A stretch of 64,000 nt of DNA from the NCBI GenBank assembly GCA_017527075.1, contig JAFXQM010000008.1, positions 1 through 64,000 of the forward strand, given 5' to 3'. Below, one piece after another: positions 1-9,137 of the stretch. The position numbers and the translations under genes are program-made. The notes under the pieces were generated by a model. The model saw nothing but the letters and a program-made list of their open reading frames with translations. It ran no database searches and was not told where the DNA came from. Source of the DNA: Selenomonadaceae bacterium. Its GTDB lineage: Bacteria > Bacillota > Negativicutes > Selenomonadales > Selenomonadaceae. Positions within the stretch are counted from its first letter, which is position 1; each line of letters begins with the position of its first letter.

Positions 1-215
1 CCGTGAATCAAGCTTGCTTAATATACACCCGAAACTGCCCTTTGTCAATACCTCCACCAAAAAAATTTTTTACCCCATCTTTCCCGCCGCGACGCCATCT
101 TCCCCGCTTTTCCACTCCAAGCCCAAAAAATTTTTTAAAAAATTTTTCCCCGCGCATGAAAAAACACCCCGACATTTTTCTGCCGAGGTGCCCAAAAATT
201 TTTTCGTCAGCCGAA
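1..215. other. Non-coding stretch at the window edge
   Basis: No convincing gene lies between the window start and the end of alaS. The stretch contains several A-tract/T-tract blocks (runs of A followed by runs of T) of the kind scattered throughout this window. No clear terminator for alaS was found. Confidence 0.5.
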
Positions 216-2837
216 TTATTTTGCGAGCCCTTCCAAAATTTTTTTCGCGGCGTTGAACATTTCGGGGATGCCGTCGGGATTTTTTCCGCCCGCCTGAGCC
301 ATGTCGGGACGCCCGCCGCCGCCGCCGCCCACGAGCTTGGAAATTTCTTTGACGATTTTGCCCGCGTGAACGCCAGCCGCCACAGCCTTTTTGTCAGCCT
401 TGACGACCAGAGAAACTTTTCCGTCGTTGACCGCCGCCAACACGAGCACGCCGCCCTCAATCTTGTCGATGATGAAATCCGCCATGCCCCGCAACTCGTC
501 GGGAGTCTTCGCTTGGACGACGCCTTTCAAATATTTCAAGCCGCCGACTTCCTCGCCGCCGACCAAAAGCTTCTGAGCCTCCGCGCGCTCTTTAATCTTC
601 TGAACCTCTTCAAGTTGCTTGCGCATGGATTTTTCCTCGGCGAGAAGTTTTTCGACCTGCGCGGGCAAATCATCTGCGCGGACTTTTAAAATCGCCGCGA
701 CCGAATTCAAAAGTTCATTCTGATGAGTGGCGTCCTTAATCGCCGCGCGACCCGTGACCGCCTCGATTCGACGAACGCCCGCCGCAATTCCGCCTTCGCT
801 GACGATTTTGAATCTGCCAATCTGCCCGACGTTCTTCACATGCGAGCCGCCGCAAAGTTCGCAGCTGAAATCCTCGACGCTGACGACGCGAACAATGTCT
901 CCGTATTTTTCTCCGAAGAGAGCCATCGCGCCGAGTTTCTTCGCCTCGGCAATCGGCATTTGGCGAATCTCAACGTCCGCCGCTTTCAAAATTTCTTCGT
1001 TGACCATTTCTTCGACGTCCGCCAGCTGCTGAGGAGTGACGGGCTCGAAGTTGGAGAAGTCGAAGCGCAAACGTTCGGGCGTGACAAGTGAGCCCGCCTG
1101 ATTGACTTGGTTGCCGACGATTTTTTTCAGCGCGGCTTGGAGCAAATGCGTGGCCGTGTGGTTGCGCGCCGACGAAAGTTTTTTGTCGCGGTCAATTTTA
1201 ATCTCGACAGCGTCGCCGACTTTAACTTGCCCCTCCTCGACGTAAGCCTCGTGGTAAATCGTGCCGTCGGGAAGTTTCTTTGCGTTGGAAATTTTTATCT
1301 TGCCCAGTTCGCTGATGAAGTAACCTTCGTCGCCGACTTGCCCGCCGCCTTCCGCGTAAAAGGGAGTGCTCTCCAAAATTATTCCCGCCTCGTCGCCGTC
1401 GTGAAGTTCGTCGACAAGTTTGCCGTCCTTCCACAGCGCAAAAATTTTCGACGACGTGCAAGTTTCGTCGTGAGTCAAGTGCTCCGTGTCGACGTTCAAG
1501 AGGTCGGGCACGTCCAGGCGTTCGTTCGCGGCGCGCGCGGCACGAGCCCTTTGCCGCTGAGCCTCCATTGCCTTATCGAAGCCGGCTTTGTCGGGCGCAA
1601 GATTATTCTCCGCCAAAATTTCTTCCGTCAACTCGAACGGGAAGCCGAACGTGTCGTAAAGCTTGAAACAAATTTCTCCGCCGAGTTCAGCCTTGCCCGC
1701 GGCCTTTGCGTTATCAATCTCGTGCGTCAAAACTTCCATGCCCTGCGCGAGCGTCGCGGCGAATCTGTCTTCCTCCAGGCGCACAACTTTTTTGATGTAC
1801 GCGATATTTTTTCCGAGCTCCTCGAAGTCGGGAATGTCCGAATAAATTTTCGCAACGGCGTCAATCGCGCCCTCAAGGAAGGCGTCCTTAATGCCGAGCA
1901 TTCTGCCGTGGCGAATCGCGCGCCGCAAAATTCTGCGCAAGACGTAACCGCGTCCCTCGTTCGACGGAAGAATCTTATCCATAATCATGAACGCCATCGA
2001 ACGCGCGTGGTCGGCGATAACCTTCATGGAAATATCTTTCTTCGGGTCGTCGGCGAATTTGAGCCCGCTGACCTTCTCCACGTATTCGATTATCGGGAAG
2101 AGCAAATCGGTTTCGAAATTTGAATTCTTCTGCTGAAGGACGCTCGCAAGCCTTTCAAGCCCGCAGCCCGTATCGATATTTTTGTGCTCCAGCGGTTTAT
2201 ACTCGCCGTCCTCGGTTCTGTCGAATTGCGTGAAGACCAAGTTCCAAATTTCCAAAAATCTGTCGCAGTCACAGCCGGGCGCGCAAGTTTCTTTGCCGCA
2301 GCCGCGCTCCTCGCCCAGGTCGATATAAATTTCGGAATCGGGACCGCAAGGACCGGGACCAATCTCCCAAAAGTTGTCGTCCAGGCGCACGATGTGAGCG
2401 GGATTGAGCCCGGGTTGCTTGAGCCAGATTTGCTCCGCCTCGTCGTCGTTCGGGTAAATCGAAACCCAAAGTTTTTCTTTCGGCAAGCCGCAAACTTCCG
2501 TGAGGAATTCCCACGCCCAAGGAATTGCGTCCGCTTTGAAGTAATCGCCGAAGGAAAAATTTCCCAGCATCATGAACGCCGTGTGGTGTCGCGCAGTCCG
2601 TCCGACGTTTTCGATGTCGCCCGTCCTCACGCAACGCTGATTCGTTGTCACGCGCGGGCACGGCGGCTTGAGCTTGCCCGTGAAGAACGGCTTGAGCGGA
2701 GCCATCCCCGCGCCAATCATCAGCAGCGTCGGATCGTTTTCGGGTATCAGCGAAAAGCTCGGCATGACCAAGTGTCCTTTGCTCTCGAAGAATTTCAGGA
2801 ACGCCTCGGCGACTTCTTTGCCTGTCATGTATTTCAA
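216..2837 (-). CDS. alaS: Alanyl-tRNA synthetase
   Basis: Charges tRNA-Ala in the cytoplasm. The 873-residue length is normal for bacterial AlaS. The class II catalytic domain fills the N-terminal half, with the typical segment MIGAGMAPLKPFF near residue 40. The editing domain carries the zinc-site motifs HTATH and, further on, CGGSH. The C-terminal DHHA1-like end has a glycine run, VGGGGGGRPDMAQAGG. The proposed start is TTG, eight bases after an AGGAGG ribosome binding site; an in-frame ATG lies three codons later. A heptamer-repeat hairpin sits directly upstream (2855-2924). I saw no T-box leader there. Identity is certain; only the exact start is open. Confidence 0.97.
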   Translation of the reverse strand: MKYMTGKEVAEAFLKFFESKGHLVMPSFSLIPENDPTLLMIGAGMAPLKPFFTGKLKPPCPRVTTNQRCVRTGDIENVGRTARHHTAFMMLGNFSFGDYFKADAIPWAWEFLTEVCGLPKEKLWVSIYPNDDEAEQIWLKQPGLNPAHIVRLDDNFWEIGPGPCGPDSEIYIDLGEERGCGKETCAPGCDCDRFLEIWNLVFTQFDRTEDGEYKPLEHKNIDTGCGLERLASVLQQKNSNFETDLLFPIIEYVEKVSGLKFADDPKKDISMKVIADHARSMAFMIMDKILPSNEGRGYVLRRILRRAIRHGRMLGIKDAFLEGAIDAVAKIYSDIPDFEELGKNIAYIKKVVRLEEDRFAATLAQGMEVLTHEIDNAKAAGKAELGGEICFKLYDTFGFPFELTEEILAENNLAPDKAGFDKAMEAQRQRARAARAANERLDVPDLLNVDTEHLTHDETCTSSKIFALWKDGKLVDELHDGDEAGIILESTPFYAEGGGQVGDEGYFISELGKIKISNAKKLPDGTIYHEAYVEEGQVKVGDAVEIKIDRDKKLSSARNHTATHLLQAALKKIVGNQVNQAGSLVTPERLRFDFSNFEPVTPQQLADVEEMVNEEILKAADVEIRQMPIAEAKKLGAMALFGEKYGDIVRVVSVEDFSCELCGGSHVKNVGQIGRFKIVSEGGIAAGVRRIEAVTGRAAIKDATHQNELLNSVAAILKVRADDLPAQVEKLLAEEKSMRKQLEEVQKIKERAEAQKLLVGGEEVGGLKYLKGVVQAKTPDELRGMADFIIDKIEGGVLVLAAVNDGKVSLVVKADKKAVAAGVHAGKIVKEISKLVGGGGGGRPDMAQAGGKNPDGIPEMFNAAKKILEGLAK

Positions 2838-2854
2838 AATATCTGCCTCCTGTT

Positions 2855-2924
2855 TAGCTTTCAGGTGTCAGCTTTCAGCTGTCAGGTTTTTCCTAACAGC
2901 TAATCGCTAACAGCTAACAGCTGA
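2855..2924. repeat. Heptamer-repeat inverted array (a)
   Basis: Degenerate 7-bp units of the types GCTTTCA and GCTGTCA form the left arm. TAACAGC/TAATCGC units form the right arm, with a short T-rich loop between. The arms are roughly inverse complements (AGCTGTCAGG against CCTAACAGCT), so the array can fold as a hairpin. It lies in the alaS leader region. Confidence 0.75.
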
Positions 2925-2937
2925 TTTGCGCGCCAAT

Positions 2938-3344
2938 TTTAGCACAGCGGCTTTTACTTGTCGATTGATTAATTAGGGGCTGTTGGTAAAGTCCAACAAG
3001 TGACGGTTCTTTTTCCGCCTGACTTTGTTGCCGCGCGCTTGACGTAGCTTACTACGCCGTCGCGCTTGCGCCTCGTCATACGAAAAAATTCCTCGTCACA
3101 TAATGATTTTGAATTTATCAACACGCTCCAATTCGTCGCGAACGCGCGCCGCTTCCGTTGACTTTTTTGAGTCCTTTTGCTTAACCGCCGAAGGACGACT
3201 CCGACCGCAAAAAAATTTTTGGAAAATTTTTTTATCGGCAAGCAGGAAGATAAAAGGGCACGGCGAATAGCATTTCCGAAAAGGTTGCCCGAAAGGGTGA
3301 CGACCGTTGGTAAAATTCTGTACAAAGATAGGAGAGGGTTTCTA
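2938..3344. other. Unassigned intergenic DNA upstream of ptsH
   Basis: About 400 bases without a gene I can support. The part around 3040-3065 has a small inverted repeat (GTAG-CTTA-CTAC). Bases 3157-3196 resemble the tail of the dispersed element near 11281 (shared blocks GTTGACTTT and GTCCTTTTGCTTAAC). An open frame on the minus strand (2969-3376) overlaps the ptsH start and has no family resemblance that I recognise, so it is not called as a gene. Confidence 0.5.
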
Positions 3345-3611
3345 ATGACTGAAGCAACCACCACGATTGAAAACAAAACCGGTATTCATGCGCGCCCCGC
3401 GTCGGTGTTCGTGCAGAAAGCGTCCTCGTTCAAATCCAAAGTCCAGCTCAAAGCTAAAGGCAAGACTGTCGACGCCAAAAGTATTCTCATGATCATGAGC
3501 ATGGGCTTGGTCAAAGGCACCGAGGTCACCATTTGCGCCGACGGCCCCGACGAAGCAGATGCAGTCGCCCAGCTCAAGGCTATGATCGACTCGAAATTCG
3601 GCGAAGAATAA
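3345..3611 (+). CDS. ptsH: Phosphocarrier protein HPr
   Basis: The 88-residue general PTS phosphocarrier. It takes phosphate from Enzyme I on His15, seen in the motif GIHARPAS, and passes it to sugar-specific EII proteins. Ser46 is also present (DAKSILMIM), the site phosphorylated by HPr kinase in Firmicutes for catabolite control. The ATG is preceded by AGGAGAGG. An in-frame extension upstream lacks a ribosome binding site and is not HPr-like, so this start was chosen. ptsI follows 146 bp downstream on the same strand, with a heptamer array between them. No EII gene is visible in the window. Confidence 0.97.
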   Translation: MTEATTTIENKTGIHARPASVFVQKASSFKSKVQLKAKGKTVDAKSILMIMSMGLVKGTEVTICADGPDEADAVAQLKAMIDSKFGEE

Positions 3612-3649
3612 TTCCCGCGCTCTATCGCAAACTCAGGGGAGGAGGAGTT

Positions 3650-3720
3650 AGTGGTTAGTGATTGGTGTTTAGTGGTTAGAGAAATCTAATCGCTAATCGC
3701 TTTGTGCTAATCACTAAGCC
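3650..3720. repeat. Heptamer-repeat inverted array (b)
   Basis: Units such as TTAGTGG, TTAGTGA and TTGGTGT are followed, after a short AAATC loop, by inverse units TAATCGC, TAATCGC and TAATCAC. The array lies between ptsH and ptsI and could fold as a hairpin in their transcript. Confidence 0.75.
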
Positions 3721-3757
3721 CGCCTCCCCTTTTGCATAACCTTGTGGAGGAAAAGTT

Positions 3758-5479
3758 ATGGCAGAGAAAATTAAAGGCAAAGGCGTAATCGCCGGTATCG
3801 CTGTCGGCAACATTCTGCTCGCGGGTCAAAACCTCGACGGCTATCTCGCAAAGTATAAGGCGGGCACCAAGGCTGCCGAAAAGAAAAAGGCCGCCGACGC
3901 ACTCGTCGCGGTCGCCGAAAACCTCAAGAACAGCATCGACAGCTTCAACGAACAGGGGCTCAAAGAACAGGCCGGCATCCTCGAAGCGCACCGCATGATG
4001 GTCGAAGACCCGGCAATGAGCGGCTCGATTGACGAACAAATCGACGTCAGCGGCTCCGCCCCCAAGGCAGTCCTCGACGCTTACGAAGCAACAGCGCAAG
4101 TCTTTGAATCCATGGAAGACGAATACTTCCGCGGGCGTGCAGTCGACATGCGCGACGTCGGCAAGAGAATCGCCAAGTACCTCCTCGGTATCAAAGACCC
4201 CGAAATCGTCGGCAAAGTTATCGTCGCCGGCAAAGACATTGAGCCCTCCGTTATCGCGGGCCTGCCCACCGACAAAATCGCGGGCGTTATCCTCGGCGTC
4301 GGCTCCACCACCGCGCACGCCGTCATCATTGCAAAGACTCGCGCTATCCCGACTGTTGTCGGTGTCGGCGACGGCATTTCCCAAATCGCCAACGGCGACC
4401 CCGTTATCCTCGACGGCGAAACCGGCGAAGTCTTTATCCGTCCCTCCGACGAAGAACGCGCCGCTTTTGATGAGAAGATTAAGAAGCAGGAAGAACTCAA
4501 AGCTCACTACGCCGAACTCAAAGACAAACCCGCCATCACTCTCGACGGCAAGGAAGTTGAACTCGTCGCCAACATCGGCTCGCCCGCTGACGCTGACGCC
4601 GCCGTTAAAAACTTCGGCGCAACCGGCGTCGGTCTCTTCCGCTCCGAATTCGTCTTCATGGGCAAAACCGACGTCCCCAAGGAAGAGGATCAGTTCAAAG
4701 AATACAAAGCGGCTGTCGAATACTGCGCGTCCGTCACTCACGGCGAAGGTCTCTGCGTCATTCGCACCATGGACATCGGCGGCGACAAACCCCTGCCCTA
4801 TATCCAGGTCGGCGTCGAAGAAAATCCCTTCCTCGGCTATCGCGCAATTCGTATCAGCCTCCAGCGCAGAGATTTGTTCCTGCCCCAGCTCAAAGCTATT
4901 CTCCGCGCGGGCGTTTACGGCAAAGCCGCTATCATGTTCCCGATGGTCATCAACGTCTCCGAATTCCTCGCGGCAAAACAATTCGTCGAAGATGCAAAGA
5001 TGGAACTCGTCCATGAAGGCAAAGAATTCGCCGACAACGTCCAAGTCGGTATCATGGTTGAAACTCCTGCGGCGGCCGTCATGGCTCCCGCGCTGGCAAA
5101 ATACGTTGACTTCTTCTCTATCGGCACCAACGACCTCGTTCAGTACACGCTGGCCGTCGACAGAGGCAACGCGCAGATTTCTTATCTCTACAATCATTTC
5201 AACCCCGCAGTGCTCCGCCTTATCAAGCGCACGATTGAGTCCGCCAACAAGGAAGGCAAGTGGGCAGGAATGTGCGGCGAGATGGCGTCCGACCCGAACG
5301 CGGCAATTATTTTGATGGCAATGGGCATTAAAGAATTGTCGATGAGCGCGCCCTCCATTCCGCGGGTCAAAGAACGTATTCGCAACATCACCTTCACCAA
5401 GGCGAAAGAAATCCTCGACAAAGTTATGGAGATGGAAGACGGCGACAAGATTAAGGATTATCTTGCCACTCTCGGATAA
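3758..5479 (+). CDS. ptsI: PTS Enzyme I (phosphoenolpyruvate-protein phosphotransferase)
   Basis: The 573-residue cytoplasmic kinase that moves phosphate from phosphoenolpyruvate to HPr. The N-terminal half holds the HPr-binding domain and the phosphohistidine domain, with the active histidine at about residue 187 (GSTTAHAVIIAKTR). The C-terminal TIM-barrel domain shows the phosphoenolpyruvate-binding segments FRSEF, GTNDLVQYTLAVDRGN and the catalytic-cysteine motif GMCGEMASD. The ATG is preceded by GTGGAGGAAAAG. The gene sits behind ptsH on the same strand and ends before a strong terminator at 5521. Length and motifs are standard for the family. Confidence 0.97.
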   Translation: MAEKIKGKGVIAGIAVGNILLAGQNLDGYLAKYKAGTKAAEKKKAADALVAVAENLKNSIDSFNEQGLKEQAGILEAHRMMVEDPAMSGSIDEQIDVSGSAPKAVLDAYEATAQVFESMEDEYFRGRAVDMRDVGKRIAKYLLGIKDPEIVGKVIVAGKDIEPSVIAGLPTDKIAGVILGVGSTTAHAVIIAKTRAIPTVVGVGDGISQIANGDPVILDGETGEVFIRPSDEERAAFDEKIKKQEELKAHYAELKDKPAITLDGKEVELVANIGSPADADAAVKNFGATGVGLFRSEFVFMGKTDVPKEEDQFKEYKAAVEYCASVTHGEGLCVIRTMDIGGDKPLPYIQVGVEENPFLGYRAIRISLQRRDLFLPQLKAILRAGVYGKAAIMFPMVINVSEFLAAKQFVEDAKMELVHEGKEFADNVQVGIMVETPAAAVMAPALAKYVDFFSIGTNDLVQYTLAVDRGNAQISYLYNHFNPAVLRLIKRTIESANKEGKWAGMCGEMASDPNAAIILMAMGIKELSMSAPSIPRVKERIRNITFTKAKEILDKVMEMEDGDKIKDYLATLG

Positions 5480-5520
5480 TTTTTTAATCCCCTGTCCGTC
5501 TTGCGCGGTTCGGAAAAAAG

Positions 5521-5560
5521 AAAAGCTCCCGTCGATTTTGGCGGGGGCTTTTCTCTTTTA
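5521..5560 (+). terminator. Rho-independent terminator of ptsI
   Basis: The stem AAGCTCCCG / CGGGGGCTT with a loop of about ten bases is followed by TTCTCTTTTA. It lies 41 bp after the ptsI stop. Confidence 0.8.
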
Positions 5561-5617
5561 TTCGTCTCAGCGAGCTGTTCAAAGACTCGGCGCGGCGGTA
5601 AAAATTTTCGGCGCGAC

Positions 5618-5650
5618 GGAAAAGAAAAAGGAGCCGCGTTTGCGACTCCC
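5618..5650 (-). terminator. Rho-independent terminator of rpoD
   Basis: Read on the minus strand, the stem GGAGTCGC / GCGGCTCC with an AAAC loop is followed by TTTTTCTTTT. It is located just before the rpoD stop region (the gene ends at 5658). Confidence 0.8.
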
Positions 5651-5657
5651 GACGAAT

Positions 5658-6992
5658 TCAATCCAAAAAATCTTTCAGTTTCTTTGAGCGGGCAGGGTGA
5701 CGAAGTTTCCTCAACGCCTTTGCTTCGATTTGCCGAATGCGCTCGCGAGTGACGTTGAAACTTTTGCCGACTTCCTCAAGCGTGCGGGCTCTGCCGTCTT
5801 CCAGCCCGAAACGCAAGCGCAAAACATTTTTCTCGCGCTGAGTCAAAGTTCCCAAAACATCTTCAAGCTGTTCCTTGAGCAACATGAACGAGGCGGCGTC
5901 GGCGGGCGCGGGCGCGTCGTGGTCTTCGATGAAGTCTCCAAGGTGCGAATCGTCTTCCTCACCGACGGGCGTTTCCAACGACACCGGCTCTTGCGAAATT
6001 TTTTTAATCTCTCGGACACGCGCGACGTCCACTTCCATTTCCGCCGCGATTTCCTCGTCAGTCGGTTCGCGTCCGTTTTTCTGCAACAGGTTGCGCGAAA
6101 CTCTCGTCAGCTTGTTAATCGTCTCGACCATGTGCACGGGGATTCGGATTGTGCGCGCCTGGTCAGCAATTGCCCGCGTTATCGCCTGACGAATCCACCA
6201 CGTTGCATACGTCGAAAACTTGTAGCCCTTGTGATAATCAAATTTCTCGACGGCTTTAATCAAGCCCAAGTTGCCCTCTTGAATCAAATCAAGGAAACCC
6301 ATGCCGCGGCCGGCATATCTTTTGGCGATTGACACGACCAAGCGCAAGTTTGCCTCGGCGAGTTGTTTTTGCGCCTCGGAATGTTCTTCCTCGTCCTCCG
6401 ATTCCATTCTCATGGCGAGTTCTCTTTCCTGCTCGGCGGTCAACAGCGGCACGCGCCCGATTTCTTTCAGGTACATGCGCACGGGGTCATCGATTGACAC
6501 GTTGTCGGGTATCAAATCGACTTCCACTGTCGGCTTGGGCGTTTCGGTATCGTCAGCGGGCGATTCGGTTGATTCGACGGCGGCAAGGGCTTCGTCCTGT
6601 TCAAGTGCGGCACCTTCCGTTGACAAATCGGCGTCGACGACGGCGTCGCCCATGTCCTCCAACGGTGCTTCCTCGTCGGTTATCGCAATGCCCTCGCGCT
6701 CGCAAATGCTCAGAATCTCTTCAATCTCGTCCGTGTCATTTTCCAAGCCGAACTTTTGAAAAATTTCGTCCAAGTCACCCCAAGTCAGCTTCCCGCCGGT
6801 TTGTTTAGCTTTTTCCGTTAAGACCGAAATAATTTTGGGCGGACGACCTTTGGAGGATTTGGCTGCTTCCTCCGCCGCCACGTTCGCCGCAGAATCAGAT
6901 TTTTTTTGTGCGGAATGATTTTTTTTGTTTCCCGACAGGCTGCCGCTCAAGCCGCTTTTCTTCGGCTCGACAGTTTTATTTCCTCCTGTCAT
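5658..6992 (-). CDS. rpoD: Primary sigma factor RpoD (SigA)
   Basis: The housekeeping sigma factor directing RNA polymerase to most promoters. The chosen ATG gives 444 residues. It follows AAGGAGG by seven bases; a TTG six codons upstream overlaps that ribosome site and was rejected. Region 1.1 (about residues 40-110) is followed by region 1.2 ([16 protein letters not shown]), region 2 including the -10-binding segment [18 protein letters not shown], region 3, and region 4.2 ([16 protein letters not shown], then [14 protein letters not shown]). It lies directly downstream of dnaG, the classic macromolecular-synthesis operon order. A heptamer array separates the two genes. Confidence 0.97.
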   Translation of the reverse strand: MTGGNKTVEPKKSGLSGSLSGNKKNHSAQKKSDSAANVAAEEAAKSSKGRPPKIISVLTEKAKQTGGKLTWGDLDEIFQKFGLENDTDEIEEILSICEREGIAITDEEAPLEDMGDAVVDADLSTEGAALEQDEALAAVESTESPADDTETPKPTVEVDLIPDNVSIDDPVRMYLKEIGRVPLLTAEQERELAMRMESEDEEEHSEAQKQLAEANLRLVVSIAKRYAGRGMGFLDLIQEGNLGLIKAVEKFDYHKGYKFSTYATWWIRQAITRAIADQARTIRIPVHMVETINKLTRVSRNLLQKNGREPTDEEIAAEMEVDVARVREIKKISQEPVSLETPVGEEDDSHLGDFIEDHDAPAPADAASFMLLKEQLEDVLGTLTQREKNVLRLRFGLEDGRARTLEEVGKSFNVTRERIRQIEAKALRKLRHPARSKKLKDFLD

Positions 6993-7025
6993 CTTGCAGC
7001 CTCCTTTCAATCAGTTAAGAATTTG

Positions 7026-7081
7026 AAATTAGGAGTTAGGAGTTAAAATCTTGTTCCCGATCCCTAATCCCTTGTCCCTAC
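7026..7081. repeat. Heptamer-repeat array (c) at the dnaG 3' end
   Basis: TTAGGAG-type units on one side face ATTAGGG/ACAAGGG-type units (minus strand) on the other, around a TCTTGTTCC centre. The array runs into dnaG: it encodes the last residues and supplies the TAG stop at 7064. Confidence 0.75.
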
Positions 7082-8881
7082 TTTCAGATTATCCATTTTC
7101 CTTTTTATCTTGAGCGACTCTTCGACAATCTTGACGTAAGCCGCCTCGTCGTTTGAATCAAATTTTTCAGCTTGCGCCAGGAGCTCGTGATATTTTTTAT
7201 TCAGCACGACTCCTTGCAAAATCCGAATCGAATCGCCAAATATATTTGCTTCCGTGTCGCGCGACACCTCCGCGCCCGTCATCAATATCCGCGCGAGTTC
7301 CGCGTTTGCCGCATCACTCAATTCCGTCGCGGCACTCAATTCGTCGGGGCGTCTCTCTTGCTCCACGCAAGTTTTGAACCAGTTGATTATTTCCTGATGA
7401 ATCGGCGAGAAAACTTCTTGCGGCAAAACCGTCGCCACGTAGGAAATCGTATTGTTATCGTGCCACATCACTCGGAAAATATCTTCGCACGCCGTTCGGA
7501 AGACGCGGTCTTTGTTGTCGGAAAGTTTCGTCCGGCTGATGACAATCGGTTTATTGTCCGATTCGGTTCGCGCAGAAATTTTCTTCCACGCGTTCAAGAC
7601 AGCCATTTCGTCCAAGCTGAGAGCCGCCGCGATTTTTTTGCGATATTCCGTCCGCGCCACTTCGTCCGTGATTTTGACAACGACCGGCAAAATTTCCTGC
7701 AACGCGCGGAGCTTTCCGCTCGTGGTCACGTGCTCGGTGTTCGCCAAAACATAATTCATGCGGTAATCAACCAAAGTCGTCGCGTTCTTTAAAAGTCCGT
7801 CGAAGGCTTCCTTGCCGTGCTTGCGGATGAATTCGTCGGGGTCTTTGCCGTCGGGCACGTTTATGACAAAAACTTCCGCGCCCGCCGCCTGAACAATCGG
7901 CAGTGCCCGAAGAGTGGCGCGTTGCCCCGCCTCGTCGCTGTCGTAGCAGAAAATAATTTTCTTAGCGTATCGCAGAATCAACTTGGCGTGTTCGGGCGTG
8001 AAAGCCGTGCCGAGTGTCGCGACGACATTTTTTATTCCCGCGCTGAAAAGTGAAATCGCGTCCATGTATCCTTCGACGACGATAGCCTTGCCCGAAGTGC
8101 TTATCGCGCGATTCGATTTGTCCAGGCCGAAGAGCAGGTTGCGTTTGTTAAAAAGAACGGTTTCGGGCGTGTTGAGATATTTTGGCGACGAATCATCTTC
8201 CTTGCCGAGGATTCGTCCGCCGAAGCCCGCCACGTGTCCGAAAATGTCGGTTATCGGAATCATGACGCGCTGGCGGAATCTGTCGTAGTAGCCCGAAGAA
8301 TTTTTTCGTTTGACGATGAGCCCGACCGCCTCAAGCTGCTGCGCGGAAAAATTTTGGCGAATCATTTTGTTGAAGAGATTGTCCCACTCGTCGGGCGCGT
8401 AGCCGAGCTTGAAGGTTTCGATTGTCTCCGCCGTAATTCCACGCCCCGAAAGATATTTCCTGCCGACTTCGCCGCGGGCAGTCTTGATTAAACATTCGTG
8501 GTAAAATTCCTGCGCGAGTTCATTAATTTTTTGTAAAGTTTTTTCCTCGCGCCGCCGCCGCTCCTGCTCGGGCGAAGTTCTTTGGGCGGGCAACTCGATG
8601 CCGAGCCGCTGAGCCTGAAGCTTAACTGCCTCGAAGTAAGTTATGTTTTCAATGAGCGAGAGGAACTTGAAAGCATTGCCGCCCGCGCCGCACCCGAAGC
8701 AATAAAAAAGTCCTTTGTCGGCACTGACGCTGAAGGACGCCGTCTTTTCGTTGTGGAAGGGACAACGCCCCCAATAACGACCGCTCCTCTGAGTGAGCGG
8801 CACGTAACGCGACACGACCGAATAAATATCCGTCCGTTCGGTGACGCGTTCAACGAAATCGTCAAGACCGGCACTACTCAC
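7064..8881 (-). CDS. dnaG: DNA primase
   Basis: Makes RNA primers for replication. About 605 residues from a GTG start nine bases after GGAGG; the in-frame TTG three codons earlier abuts the ribosome site and was rejected. The N-terminal CHC2 zinc finger is visible (CPFHNEKTASF and YCFGCGAGGN). The Toprim core follows, with VVEGYMDAISLF and FCYDSDEAGQRATLRAL. The C-terminal part is the helicase-interaction region. The stop codon and final residues come from a heptamer repeat array, so the extreme C-terminus (KVGTRD) is probably repeat-derived. rpoD follows on the same strand. Confidence 0.96.
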   Translation of the reverse strand: MSSAGLDDFVERVTERTDIYSVVSRYVPLTQRSGRYWGRCPFHNEKTASFSVSADKGLFYCFGCGAGGNAFKFLSLIENITYFEAVKLQAQRLGIELPAQRTSPEQERRRREEKTLQKINELAQEFYHECLIKTARGEVGRKYLSGRGITAETIETFKLGYAPDEWDNLFNKMIRQNFSAQQLEAVGLIVKRKNSSGYYDRFRQRVMIPITDIFGHVAGFGGRILGKEDDSSPKYLNTPETVLFNKRNLLFGLDKSNRAISTSGKAIVVEGYMDAISLFSAGIKNVVATLGTAFTPEHAKLILRYAKKIIFCYDSDEAGQRATLRALPIVQAAGAEVFVINVPDGKDPDEFIRKHGKEAFDGLLKNATTLVDYRMNYVLANTEHVTTSGKLRALQEILPVVVKITDEVARTEYRKKIAAALSLDEMAVLNAWKKISARTESDNKPIVISRTKLSDNKDRVFRTACEDIFRVMWHDNNTISYVATVLPQEVFSPIHQEIINWFKTCVEQERRPDELSAATELSDAANAELARILMTGAEVSRDTEANIFGDSIRILQGVVLNKKYHELLAQAEKFDSNDEAAYVKIVEESLKIKRKMDNLKVGTRD

Positions 8882-9045
8882 AGCTTTCAACCTCCGTGGC
8901 GTGTATATTCCCCGCGCGTTTTAAATTTCCTTTTGCCCCGTCAATAAATTTTGCGGCGGGCACAGCGGCGGCGTTGACAGAAAATTTTTAATAAGCAGGA
9001 ATTCTTTTGCCGTCATAGAAAAATGCGGCATGAAATTATTCTTAT

Positions 9046-9116
9046 TAAGGGACAAGGGAGAAGGGACAAGGGACAAGAAAAAAATTCCTAATTCCTAATT
9101 CCTCATTCCTAATTAA
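9046..9116. repeat. Heptamer-repeat inverted array (d)
   Basis: Left arm of AAGGGAC/AAGGGAG units, an A-rich loop, and right arm of TTCCTAA/TTCCTCA units. It lies just upstream of the lactate permease ribosome binding site. Confidence 0.75.
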
Positions 9117-9137
9117 CAGAGGGGGTCGGGGGAATTG

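Noticed and set aside
2838..2950. T-box riboswitch before alaS
   Set aside because: Neither the T-box core nor a specifier stem is visible; the leader consists of heptamer repeats.
2969..3376. Minus-strand 135-codon frame opposite ptsH
   Set aside because: It overlaps the ptsH start and has no ribosome site or recognisable family; composition looks like an intergenic repeat fragment.
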